5,172 nt of DNA, taken from an uncultured Actinomycetes bacterium (lineage in GTDB: Bacteria; Actinomycetota; Actinomycetes; S36-B12; UBA5976). Positions 1 to 5,172 of this stretch are shown here, in pieces (position 1 is the stretch's first letter; every line of letters begins with the position of its first letter). The DNA lies in the NCBI GenBank assembly GCA_937896305.1, contig CALBND010000086.1, forward strand, positions 1 through 5,172, written 5' to 3'. The translations under genes and the position numbers were made by a program. The notes below the pieces were generated by a model. That model did no database searches. It worked only from the letters and a program-made list of their open reading frames with translations, and was not told where the DNA came from.

Positions 1-277
1 CCCTAGTTTTAGCTCGAAAATATTGTTCAACAATATTTGCTAAATGAAAGTAAACACTGAATGCTCTAGCTAGTTTGATTGCTGAATCTAAATCAATTCT
101 GGCCAAAATTTGGGAGATATTTTTAGGATCATCTTTGGCAGAATTTCTAATCATTTCAACTAGTTCAAGAAGTTCGGGTCCTTCTTGCCTGGTTAAGGAT
201 TGCCCTAAGAGCACACCAAGATGATGAATTTCGGCACGAATGATTTCATCTGTATCTAGATGTTGATTTGTGCCCAT
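1..277 (-). CDS. ppc: Phosphoenolpyruvate carboxylase, N-terminal part (runs off left edge)
   Basis: Phosphoenolpyruvate carboxylase adds bicarbonate to phosphoenolpyruvate to give oxaloacetate, the anaplerotic feed into the TCA cycle, in the cytoplasm. Only the first 92 codons are present of a protein that is normally about 900 residues; the rest lies beyond base 1. The translation begins MGTNQHLDTDEIIRAEIHHL and shows the family's N-terminal pattern: LGVLLGQSL (residues 20-28), QEGPELLELVEMIR (31-44), then LDLDSAIKLARAF (about 61-73) and SVYFHLANIVEQYFR (74-88). The YFHLANxxEQ signature is typical of Ppc. The catalytic residues lie outside the window. The ATG at 277 is the earliest possible start, because an in-frame TAG occurs four codons upstream. 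There is no Shine-Dalgarno sequence, but a TANNNT box sits six bases upstream, which suggests a leaderless mRNA. The gene lies 53 bases downstream of the helicase on the same strand and is probably transcribed separately, at least in part. Confidence 0.93.
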   Translation of the reverse strand, partial: MGTNQHLDTDEIIRAEIHHLGVLLGQSLTRQEGPELLELVEMIRNSAKDDPKNISQILARIDLDSAIKLARAFSVYFHLANIVEQYFRAKTR

Positions 278-278
278 A

Positions 279-319
279 GGGCAATTCTAGACGAAAGCTA
301 TTTGAACCTATTGGGCAAT
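279..319. repeat. Paired 7-bp direct repeat around the ppc promoter
   Basis: GGGCAAT occurs at 279-285 and again at 313-319, 34 bases apart and so about three helical turns (ATTGCCC on the ppc strand). The copy nearer the gene overlaps the candidate -10 box and leads into the start codon. The distal copy is the core of a short inverted repeat, TATTG-GG-CAATA, at 309-320. The arrangement could be an operator, but with only two 7-mers in 53 bases chance is quite possible. Confidence 0.25.
284..289 (-). promoter_or_regulatory. Candidate -10 box of ppc, leaderless configuration
   Basis: On the minus strand TAGAAT stands exactly six bases before the ppc ATG at 277. This fits the actinobacterial TANNNT -10 consensus and would place the transcription start at the A of the start codon. 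The lack of a Shine-Dalgarno sequence supports leaderless translation. No good -35 hexamer is seen at 16-18 bases upstream, so the call rests on the -10 box and its spacing alone. Confidence 0.4.
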
Positions 320-330
320 AAAGAATTTAA

Positions 331-1992
331 CTATTTGGCTTGTGGGTCTTTGCCCGATAACACATCATCAGCATCAATAATGCGATATGCGTAACCTTGT
401 TCTGCTAAAAATCTTTGACGATGAGCAGCAAAATCAGCATCGATAGTATCTCTTGCAACTACGGCATAAAATCTTGCAGTTCTACCATCTGCTTTCGGTC
501 TTAAAATACGACCCAGTCTTTGTGCTTCTTCTTGACGAGATCCAAAAGATCCAGAAACTTGAATAGCGACACCTGCTTCTGGTAAATCTAGTGAGAAGTT
601 GGCAACTTTACTTACCACTAACACTTTTAAATCTCCAGAGCGAAAAGCTTCAAATAATTTTTCGCGTTCTTTCAAAGGAGTTGAACCATCAACTACGGGT
701 GCACCTAAATGTTGACCCAGTTCAGCTAATTGATCTAAATATTGACCAATTACCAAAACTCGATCATCACTATGTTTTGCAACCAAGGCTTCTACGACTC
801 TATTTTTTGAATGCGTTGTGGAAGCTAAACGATATTTATCTTCTCTTTCTGCAGTGGCATAAGTTAATCTTTCATGTTCTGGAAGTGTGACTCTTACTTC
901 AACACAATCTGCAGGTGCAATCCAACCTTGATCTGCCATATCTTTCCAAGGTGCATCAAATCTTTTTGGACCAATCAGAGAAAAAACGTCGTCTTCTCTG
1001 CCATCTTCACGAACCAAAGTTGCAGTTAAACCAAGTCTTCTTCTGGATTGAATATCTGCAGTAAATCTAAAAACTGGAGCAGGAAGTAAATGAACTTCAT
1101 CATAAATAATTAATCCCCAATTTTTGGCATCAAAAAGTTCAAGGTGAGCATAAACCCCTTTTCTTTTGGTTGTCAAAACTTGGTAAGTAGCAATAGTGAC
1201 CGGACGTATTTCTTTTTTAGCACCGGAATATTCACCAATTTCTTCATCGGTCAAAGTAGTTCTTTTAAGTAACTCTGATCTCCACTGACGAGCAGAAACT
1301 GTATTGGTTACCAAAATTAAAGTTGTCGTGCTTAAACGAGCCATTGAGCTTGCGCCCACGATAGTTTTTCCAGCACCGCAAGGAAGAACCACTACGCCAG
1401 ATCCACCGTGCACAAATGATTCAGCAGCAATATCTTGATAACTTCTTAACTCCCAACCGTTTTGAACAAGTTCAATTGGATGGGCATCGCCATCAACGTA
1501 GCCTGCGTAATCTTCGGCCGGCCAACCTAGTTTTAGAAGTTGTTGTTTTAATTGACCACGTTCAGATGGGTGAACCACAATATTTTGATCATCAATTCTT
1601 TGCCCAACTAAAGGTTGAATTCTTTTACTTTTAAGTATTTCTTCCAAAACTGGTAAATCTTCACAATGCAAAATTAAGCCGTGAACTGGATCTTTATTTA
1701 AACTTAGGCGACCGTATCGATCCATTAGTTCTGCTACATCAACAAGTAATCCGTGTGGAACGGCATATCTGGAATATTTAAGTAAGGTATCAACAACACT
1801 TTCGGCATCTAAACCTGCTGCGCGGGCATTCCATAAACCAAGTGGGGTGATGCGATAAGTGTGAACGTGTTCTGGGGATCTTTCTAATTCGGCAAAGGGC
1901 GCAATTGATCTTCTGGCTTCAGCTGAATCTGGGTGATCTATTTCTAGTAATAAAGTTTTATCACTTTGAACAATTAGTGGACCATCAGTCAT
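331..1992 (-). CDS. XPB/Ssl2-family superfamily 2 DNA repair helicase (ERCC3-like)
   Basis: This is a 553-residue ATP-dependent DNA helicase/translocase of the bacterial XPB family, counterpart of the mycobacterial ERCC3-like protein Rv0861c. It probably unwinds DNA 3'-5' in repair or transcription-linked processes. Residues 1 to about 130 form the XPB/Ssl2 N-terminal (Helicase_C_3-type) domain. The first RecA domain carries a Q-motif-like RSYQDIAAE (183-191), Walker A PCGAGKT (204-210), motif Ia TNTVSARQW (229-237), DEVH box (298-301), TAT (323-325) and, directly after, the XPB-typical RED triplet (328-330). The second RecA domain has VDGSTP (434-439), the SKVANFSLDLP stretch (461-471) and motif VI QRLGRILRPK (491-500). 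The helical stretch at about 371-400 lies where XPB proteins have the thumb. All key helicase residues are intact. The ATG at 1992 follows the partner gene's TAA by one base, pointing to translational coupling. No Bax1-type nuclease is fused or adjacent. The in vivo role is inferred from the family. Confidence 0.95.
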   Translation of the reverse strand: MTDGPLIVQSDKTLLLEIDHPDSAEARRSIAPFAELERSPEHVHTYRITPLGLWNARAAGLDAESVVDTLLKYSRYAVPHGLLVDVAELMDRYGRLSLNKDPVHGLILHCEDLPVLEEILKSKRIQPLVGQRIDDQNIVVHPSERGQLKQQLLKLGWPAEDYAGYVDGDAHPIELVQNGWELRSYQDIAAESFVHGGSGVVVLPCGAGKTIVGASSMARLSTTTLILVTNTVSARQWRSELLKRTTLTDEEIGEYSGAKKEIRPVTIATYQVLTTKRKGVYAHLELFDAKNWGLIIYDEVHLLPAPVFRFTADIQSRRRLGLTATLVREDGREDDVFSLIGPKRFDAPWKDMADQGWIAPADCVEVRVTLPEHERLTYATAEREDKYRLASTTHSKNRVVEALVAKHSDDRVLVIGQYLDQLAELGQHLGAPVVDGSTPLKEREKLFEAFRSGDLKVLVVSKVANFSLDLPEAGVAIQVSGSFGSRQEEAQRLGRILRPKADGRTARFYAVVARDTIDADFAAHRQRFLAEQGYAYRIIDADDVLSGKDPQAK

Positions 1993-1993
1993 A

Positions 1994-4252
1994 TTATTTT
2001 TTGCCTTTTTCTGCTCCAGCTATGCGAGAAATCGCATAGTCACGAATTCTTAATTCCATTTGATCAAAACCTGTTAGTAAACCACCTTCAAACCGAATTG
2101 GTTCCACAACTCTGTTTGAACTCATTCCGTGGGTATCAATGTAGGTAAGTGTAATGCAAACATCACCTGGTTTGCTACCTGAAATAACTTTATCCATCAC
2201 TTCACGAAGCAATGTCGCAATTTCTGTGGCTGGAGTTTTAGCTGGAGCTTTAGGTTCTGGTGCTGGTTTAGCTTTTGGATTTTCCCCAGCTTTTAAAGCT
2301 TTGATTGCAGCATCAAGAAGTGCAGCATCAGGTGGTGCACCATCTGGTGCAGGTCTTGGTCTAACTCTGACGTTTGATCTTCTCTCATTTGGTGCATGAA
2401 TTGCATCATCAATTGGTTCATCGACTGGTTTAATTTCACCAAGTTTTCTAACTAAATCATTAATTAAATATTCCAAAGGTTGTGGAACTTCAGTCGTTGT
2501 GTATTTATTTAAGAATTCAAGAATTCTTTCAGCGGTATAGCCACGCTCCATTGCTCTTTGTAGTGAAGTTTCTGTAAATCTAAATACTTGTGCTGCTCCT
2601 CTAGATTCTTGATAAGCCATAATTCTTAATTCAGATGCAACTTCAGAAGCTGATGGACCTGGAATTACTGCAGTTAGATCTGCTTGTAAAACAAATGTAG
2701 AAATTGCATCCGGCAAAAGTGGAGCAATTGCAGAAACTAACATTGCATCTGGTTTAACGGCATAACCTTTTGGATCAGCTACAGCAGCTCGAGCTGCTGC
2801 CGTTCTTGCTTCTGGGGATGGCATTGTGTATCGCATTTCACCAAGTGCTCTACCTGTTGTCGCTAAAACACCTAAACCTCTAATACCAATAACATTTGCT
2901 TCATCAAGAGTTGCTTTAACTAAAGTTTCAATTTCTTCTCTGGTTTTTCTTGGTCTCATCCAGGAAGCAAACTCAACAATTGCATCAACATCTGGTTCTA
3001 AACCAGGTTCTAAGGCAGCCATTGCATCTAGAACTAAAGATCTAATTTCAGGAGCTAAAGGTTTATCAACTTCTGGAGAAAGTGCATTGATTCTTATTTC
3101 GCCAACTTTGCCAACCAGAGAAGCAACTCTGGTAGTGGTTAACCAAGCTTCAGCTAAAATTGCCCAACGTTCCTCAACACTCTTTGTTCGCCAAACATCA
3201 AATGCAGGAGTAGGTAACCAAACTTGTTCTTTATCGTCACCTGCAGCTAACAATCCAGCAGAGTAGGCAACTTCTGCTAACAGGGAAGTAATAACTTCAT
3301 CATCATTGCAAATTTTTGAAGCAATTGTTAAATCTCTTTGTGCTAATCCACCATTTCTCAAAACTGCTGGAGGAGTTTCACCCCAAATGTCAAGTAATTC
3401 TTCTATAAGTTGCACAAACTGTAAACCTGCAGATCCAGCAGCTTTATCAACTTGCACAGGATCCCTTTTTGCTTTGGTGGCAATATTTTTGACTGTACAT
3501 AAACCTTCAGGTAAATAATTTGGTTTTCTCATTTCTAAAGCAATTTCACGTGGCAAAGTTAAAGCATCACGAGCAGTTGCAATTAAAACTCCGTGGGCCA
3601 TTAAATATTCGTGACCATTTTTAGCACTAGAAATTCCTGCTTCTCTATTTAGTTTCTCTAAAGTAACAATTGGGGACTTCCAAAGCAGTTGATCTAGAAT
3701 TTCTTGTGTTCCTTTAGGTCCTTTGGAAATAATTTCTTCAAGGCGAGAGGCATTTGCTAATGCTGCAAGATCTGGTTTTTCATCAATGAAGCATGGACCA
3801 AAACCAGCTGGATGAGGTGCTACTACTTCTTTTAAAACTGGAGCAAAACGCATTCCTTCATCATCACCCCAAATTAGGGCTAGTAATCTTAATTTTTCTA
3901 AAGCCAAATCTATTTTTTCATTATTATTTAATACGTTTGCTAAGTCTTTTTTAGTAAAAGGTTCTTCCAATACTGAAATAATTTCAGCTACTCCCACACA
4001 CCAAGCATCAAGTCGATCCAGCACTCTGGTGACTGAGGAATTTGTGGCAGCTCTGGCAGCAAGTTTGGCAATGTCACTTGGAACTGGATGGACTAAATCT
4101 GGGCGTTGAATCAACATCAAACGCATTGCGTGATCGTCTCGGGAGCGCAAGAAGTCGACTAGGGTTCCAGGATCTTTTGGGCTTGCTTGAGCACTTTTTG
4201 TTTCAGATTTTGACTTCATGGATTTAGTCGAGCTATCAGTTTTTGGAGACAT
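1994..4252 (-). CDS. Helicase-associated protein with XPB N-terminal-type domain and WYL-like C-terminus
   Basis: This is a 752-residue protein of the family annotated in Actinobacteria as 'helicase-associated domain-containing', comparable to mycobacterial Rv0862c beside the XPB gene. Despite that name it has no Walker A or DExH box and is not itself a helicase. In order: a Lys/Ser-rich, probably disordered tail (1-28); a long helical region (about 29-500) with repeated short helix-turn-helix-like segments; a Helicase_C_3-type domain (about 520-609) with FVLQADLTAVIPGP, ESRGAAQVFRFTE and VPQPLEYLINDLVRKLG; a Pro/Ala/Lys linker (about 610-675); and a WYL-like segment (about 680-746) with ITLTYIDTHGMSSNRVVEP and LLTGFD, ending RDYAISRIAG. 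A partner or regulator role for the XPB helicase is inference from its position one base upstream and from the shared domain. The ATG at 4252 is preferred over an in-frame TTG at 4270, because a TANNNT box lies between them and no ribosome site precedes the TTG. Starting at 4270 would give 758 residues. Confidence 0.88.
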   Translation of the reverse strand: MSPKTDSSTKSMKSKSETKSAQASPKDPGTLVDFLRSRDDHAMRLMLIQRPDLVHPVPSDIAKLAARAATNSSVTRVLDRLDAWCVGVAEIISVLEEPFTKKDLANVLNNNEKIDLALEKLRLLALIWGDDEGMRFAPVLKEVVAPHPAGFGPCFIDEKPDLAALANASRLEEIISKGPKGTQEILDQLLWKSPIVTLEKLNREAGISSAKNGHEYLMAHGVLIATARDALTLPREIALEMRKPNYLPEGLCTVKNIATKAKRDPVQVDKAAGSAGLQFVQLIEELLDIWGETPPAVLRNGGLAQRDLTIASKICNDDEVITSLLAEVAYSAGLLAAGDDKEQVWLPTPAFDVWRTKSVEERWAILAEAWLTTTRVASLVGKVGEIRINALSPEVDKPLAPEIRSLVLDAMAALEPGLEPDVDAIVEFASWMRPRKTREEIETLVKATLDEANVIGIRGLGVLATTGRALGEMRYTMPSPEARTAAARAAVADPKGYAVKPDAMLVSAIAPLLPDAISTFVLQADLTAVIPGPSASEVASELRIMAYQESRGAAQVFRFTETSLQRAMERGYTAERILEFLNKYTTTEVPQPLEYLINDLVRKLGEIKPVDEPIDDAIHAPNERRSNVRVRPRPAPDGAPPDAALLDAAIKALKAGENPKAKPAPEPKAPAKTPATEIATLLREVMDKVISGSKPGDVCITLTYIDTHGMSSNRVVEPIRFEGGLLTGFDQMELRIRDYAISRIAGAEKGKK

Positions 4253-4259
4253 CTGGACA

Positions 4260-4265
4260 AGTTTA
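4260..4265 (-). promoter_or_regulatory. Candidate -10 box for the helicase-associated/XPB operon
   Basis: On the minus strand TAAACT lies seven bases before the ATG at 4252. This matches TANNNT and gives an mRNA with no leader or a leader of about one base. No Shine-Dalgarno sequence is visible before this ATG, as expected for leaderless translation. There is no clear -35 at the usual spacing. A second TANNNT (TACCTT, minus strand, 4277-4282) is an alternative that would give a short leader. Confidence 0.35.
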
Positions 4266-4349
4266 CCCAATTAAACAAGGTAGGGGTTTGGCCAGCCCAT
4301 GGCTCACAGGCAGAGATACGCGGAGTAGGGGGGCAAAATTCGGATTCGC

Positions 4350-4386
4350 TACCCTAGAGGTTACGGCTGAAACAGTCGTATATAAA
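4350..4386 (+). promoter_or_regulatory. Candidate promoter boxes of the cold-shock gene
   Basis: Two possible -10 boxes face the gene. TATAAA at 4381-4386 would start transcription near 4393 and give a leader of about 22 bases; a weak -35 (GGTTAC, 4359-4364) stands 16 bases upstream. TACCCT at 4350-4355 fits TANNNT and would give a leader of about 50 bases, but has no recognisable -35. Neither leader is as long as the roughly 160-base thermosensing leader of E. coli cspA. Confidence 0.35.
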
Positions 4387-4401
4387 TAGTGAAAAGACTT
4401 T

Positions 4402-4409
4402 GGGGTGAT
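4402..4409 (+). promoter_or_regulatory. Ribosome binding site deciding the GTG start of the cold-shock gene
   Basis: GGGGTGAT contains GGTGAT, complementary to the 3' end of 16S rRNA, and ends five bases before the GTG at 4415. It is the only strong Shine-Dalgarno sequence before any gene start in the window, and it supports GTG as the true start codon. Confidence 0.75.
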
Positions 4410-4414
4410 TAATC

Positions 4415-4795
4415 GTGCCAACCGGAAAAGTTAAATGGTACGACGTCGAAAAAGGCTTTGGTTTCTTAGAAACCGATGAAGGCGAAGACGTCTTTGTTCA
4501 CGTAACTGCGCTGCCTGATGGAGTTATTCCTAAACCAGGTGCAAGAGTTGAATTTGGTGTTGCCGAAGGAAGACGTGGCACACAAGCATTGCAAGTAAAA
4601 ATATTAGAAGCTCCACCAAGTTTGGCTAAAGCTGGCCGTAAAGATACAGACGACATGGCAGCAACTTTAGAAGACGTTATCAAATTACTTGATGGTGTTT
4701 CAAATCAATTACGTCGTGGTCGCTACCCAGATGATTCTGCTGCATCAAAGATCGCTGCAGTTCTTCGTGCTGTAGCAAACGACCTAGACGCCTAA
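4415..4795 (+). CDS. Cold-shock-domain protein with C-terminal extension (mycobacterial CspB/Rv0871 type)
   Basis: This 126-residue single-stranded nucleic-acid binding protein is probably an RNA chaperone acting in the cytoplasm. Residues 1-65 form the cold-shock domain (OB fold): MPTGKVKWYD opens it, RNP1 is KGFGFL (13-18) and RNP2 is VFVHV (26-30), so the aromatic RNA-stacking residues are present. The usual 65-70 residue Csp would end here. This protein continues for about 60 residues, with a polar linker (66-80) and a probably helical tail that includes the RRGRYPD segment (100-106) and ends RAVANDLDA. As far as I recall, the same architecture, including GRYPD and the terminal DLDA/ELDA, occurs in Mycobacterium Rv0871 and in other Actinobacteria, so the tail is an ancestral feature of this subfamily rather than a local fusion. 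The GTG start is set by the upstream ribosome site. It precedes the DUF3027 gene by 17 bases and is probably co-transcribed with it. Induction by cold is not shown by the sequence. Confidence 0.94.
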   Translation: MPTGKVKWYDVEKGFGFLETDEGEDVFVHVTALPDGVIPKPGARVEFGVAEGRRGTQALQVKILEAPPSLAKAGRKDTDDMAATLEDVIKLLDGVSNQLRRGRYPDDSAASKIAAVLRAVANDLDA

Positions 4796-4812
4796 ATAGA
4801 AATTAAATCAAC

Positions 4813-5172
4813 TTGAGTAATTCATTAGAAACCAAACTATCTAAAGCAAAAGATATTGCTCGCCAAGCTTTAGTTGCTGAAATTGGTGAAAATAGAGTTG
4901 GTGAATATTTAAGTTTTGAAAATGAAGTTGACAATGTTGCCTCACACAAATTTAAATGTGTTGATAAGGCATATGTTGGTTGGAACTGGACTGTCACACT
5001 TGTTGCAACAGATGAAAAAAGTGATGTAACTGTTTCAGAAATAGTTTTATTACCTGGTGAAAAATCTATTTTGGCTGATGCTTGGATTCCTTGGGAGCAA
5101 AGAGTTGAAGCGGGCGACATTGGTGTTGGTGATGTATTTCCAACAACTGCAGATGACGTTCGTTTAGTTCCA
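4813..5172 (+). CDS. DUF3027 family protein, N-terminal part (runs off right edge)
   Basis: The first 120 codons of an actinobacterial protein of the DUF3027 family (PF11228), whose function is unknown. The reading frame is open to the window edge. Conserved blocks visible are a helical N-terminus (ARQALVAEIG, 16-25), GWNWTVTL (56-63), EIVLLPG (76-82), WIPWEQR (91-97), GDIGVGDVFPT (101-111) and DDVRLVP (114-120). There is no signal peptide or membrane segment in this part, so a cytoplasmic protein is likely. The start is placed at TTG 4813 because no ATG or GTG lies in frame between the cold-shock stop codon and the conserved region; it has no clear ribosome site. Proximity (17 bases) suggests translation after the cold-shock gene on one mRNA. 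DUF3027 genes are, from memory, often near this cold-shock gene in Actinobacteria, which hints at a shared process, but none is demonstrated. Confidence 0.88.
   Translation, partial: MSNSLETKLSKAKDIARQALVAEIGENRVGEYLSFENEVDNVASHKFKCVDKAYVGWNWTVTLVATDEKSDVTVSEIVLLPGEKSILADAWIPWEQRVEAGDIGVGDVFPTTADDVRLVP

Larger units (their letters stand above)
4253..4414. other. Divergent intergenic regulatory region
   Basis: These 162 bases separate the minus-strand helicase operon from the plus-strand cold-shock/DUF3027 pair and should hold promoters for both. The middle (about 4279-4370) is visibly richer in G and C than the flanking genes. GTAGGGG occurs at 4280-4286 and 4325-4331, and TAGGG at 4326-4330 can pair with CCCTA at 4352-4356 across a 21-base loop. 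No ORF, tRNA or terminator hairpin was recognised here. Confidence 0.6.

Noticed and set aside
309..320. Possible terminator between the helicase and ppc
   Set aside because: The inverted repeat has only a two-base centre, so the usable stem is about four base pairs, it is AT-rich and no T-run follows it on the minus strand.
591..890. 99-codon Leu-rich plus-strand frame opposite the helicase, membrane-like in appearance
   Set aside because: It overlaps the conserved second RecA domain of the helicase. The Leu richness arises from the complement of Gln/Lys/Glu codons and is not a real membrane protein.
2826..3266. 146-codon open frame on the plus strand, antisense to the helicase-associated gene
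   Set aside because: It lies wholly inside a well-supported gene, its translation is Ser/Ala/Thr-rich with no recognisable domain, and it has no ribosome site. It is a shadow of the codon use of the real gene.
4260..4420. Possible cold-shock thermosensor leader upstream of the csp gene
   Set aside because: Candidate promoters leave a leader of only about 20-50 bases, and no long conserved leader or cold-box-like motif was recognised.
4803..5120. 105-codon open frame on the minus strand, antisense to the DUF3027 gene
   Set aside because: The plus-strand frame has clear DUF3027 motifs. The antisense translation is low-complexity Ser/Thr/Leu sequence with no family features.
1..5172. Mobile element, defence island, CRISPR array or phage remnant
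   Set aside because: No transposase, integrase, terminal repeats, spaced repeats or tRNA-linked att site is visible. Gene content and composition look like core actinobacterial chromosome.

Overview
The window is a compact stretch of chromosome from a low-GC actinobacterium (about 40% G+C by eye). The gene content is actinobacterial: an XPB-type helicase, its 'helicase-associated' partner protein, a cold-shock protein with the C-terminal tail seen in mycobacterial CspB (Rv0871), and a DUF3027 protein. The tight packing, A/T-ending codons and GTG/TTG starts would suit a streamlined freshwater lineage such as the acI/Nanopelagicales group. That placement is inference, not proven by the window.

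Layout. Three genes lie on the minus strand. Reading in their direction, a 752-residue helicase-associated protein (4252 to 1994) is followed after one base by an XPB/Ssl2-family DNA helicase (1992 to 331). After a 53-base gap comes the N-terminal 92 codons of phosphoenolpyruvate carboxylase, ppc (277 to 1), which runs off the left edge. Two genes lie on the plus strand: a cold-shock-domain protein (4415-4795) and, 17 bases later, a DUF3027 protein (from 4813), which runs off the right edge. The two groups diverge from a 162-base intergenic region (4253-4414). It holds the candidate promoters and is more G/C-rich than its surroundings.

How the genes fit together. The two helicase-region genes are almost certainly one transcription and translation unit. 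Both proteins carry a copy of the same domain (Helicase_C_3/XPB N-terminal type). It is N-terminal in the helicase and near the C-terminus of the partner, where a WYL-like segment follows it. This suggests a two-component DNA repair or DNA remodelling module whose partner may sense a ligand or bind nucleic acid. The cold-shock protein is a single-stranded nucleic-acid binder. The DUF3027 protein has no assigned function. ppc is an anaplerotic metabolic gene and probably has its own promoter.

No mobile element, CRISPR array, tRNA, rRNA or convincing terminator was seen. The most interesting point is the poorly characterised XPB/partner pair. The other observations concern start sites and short regulatory motifs.
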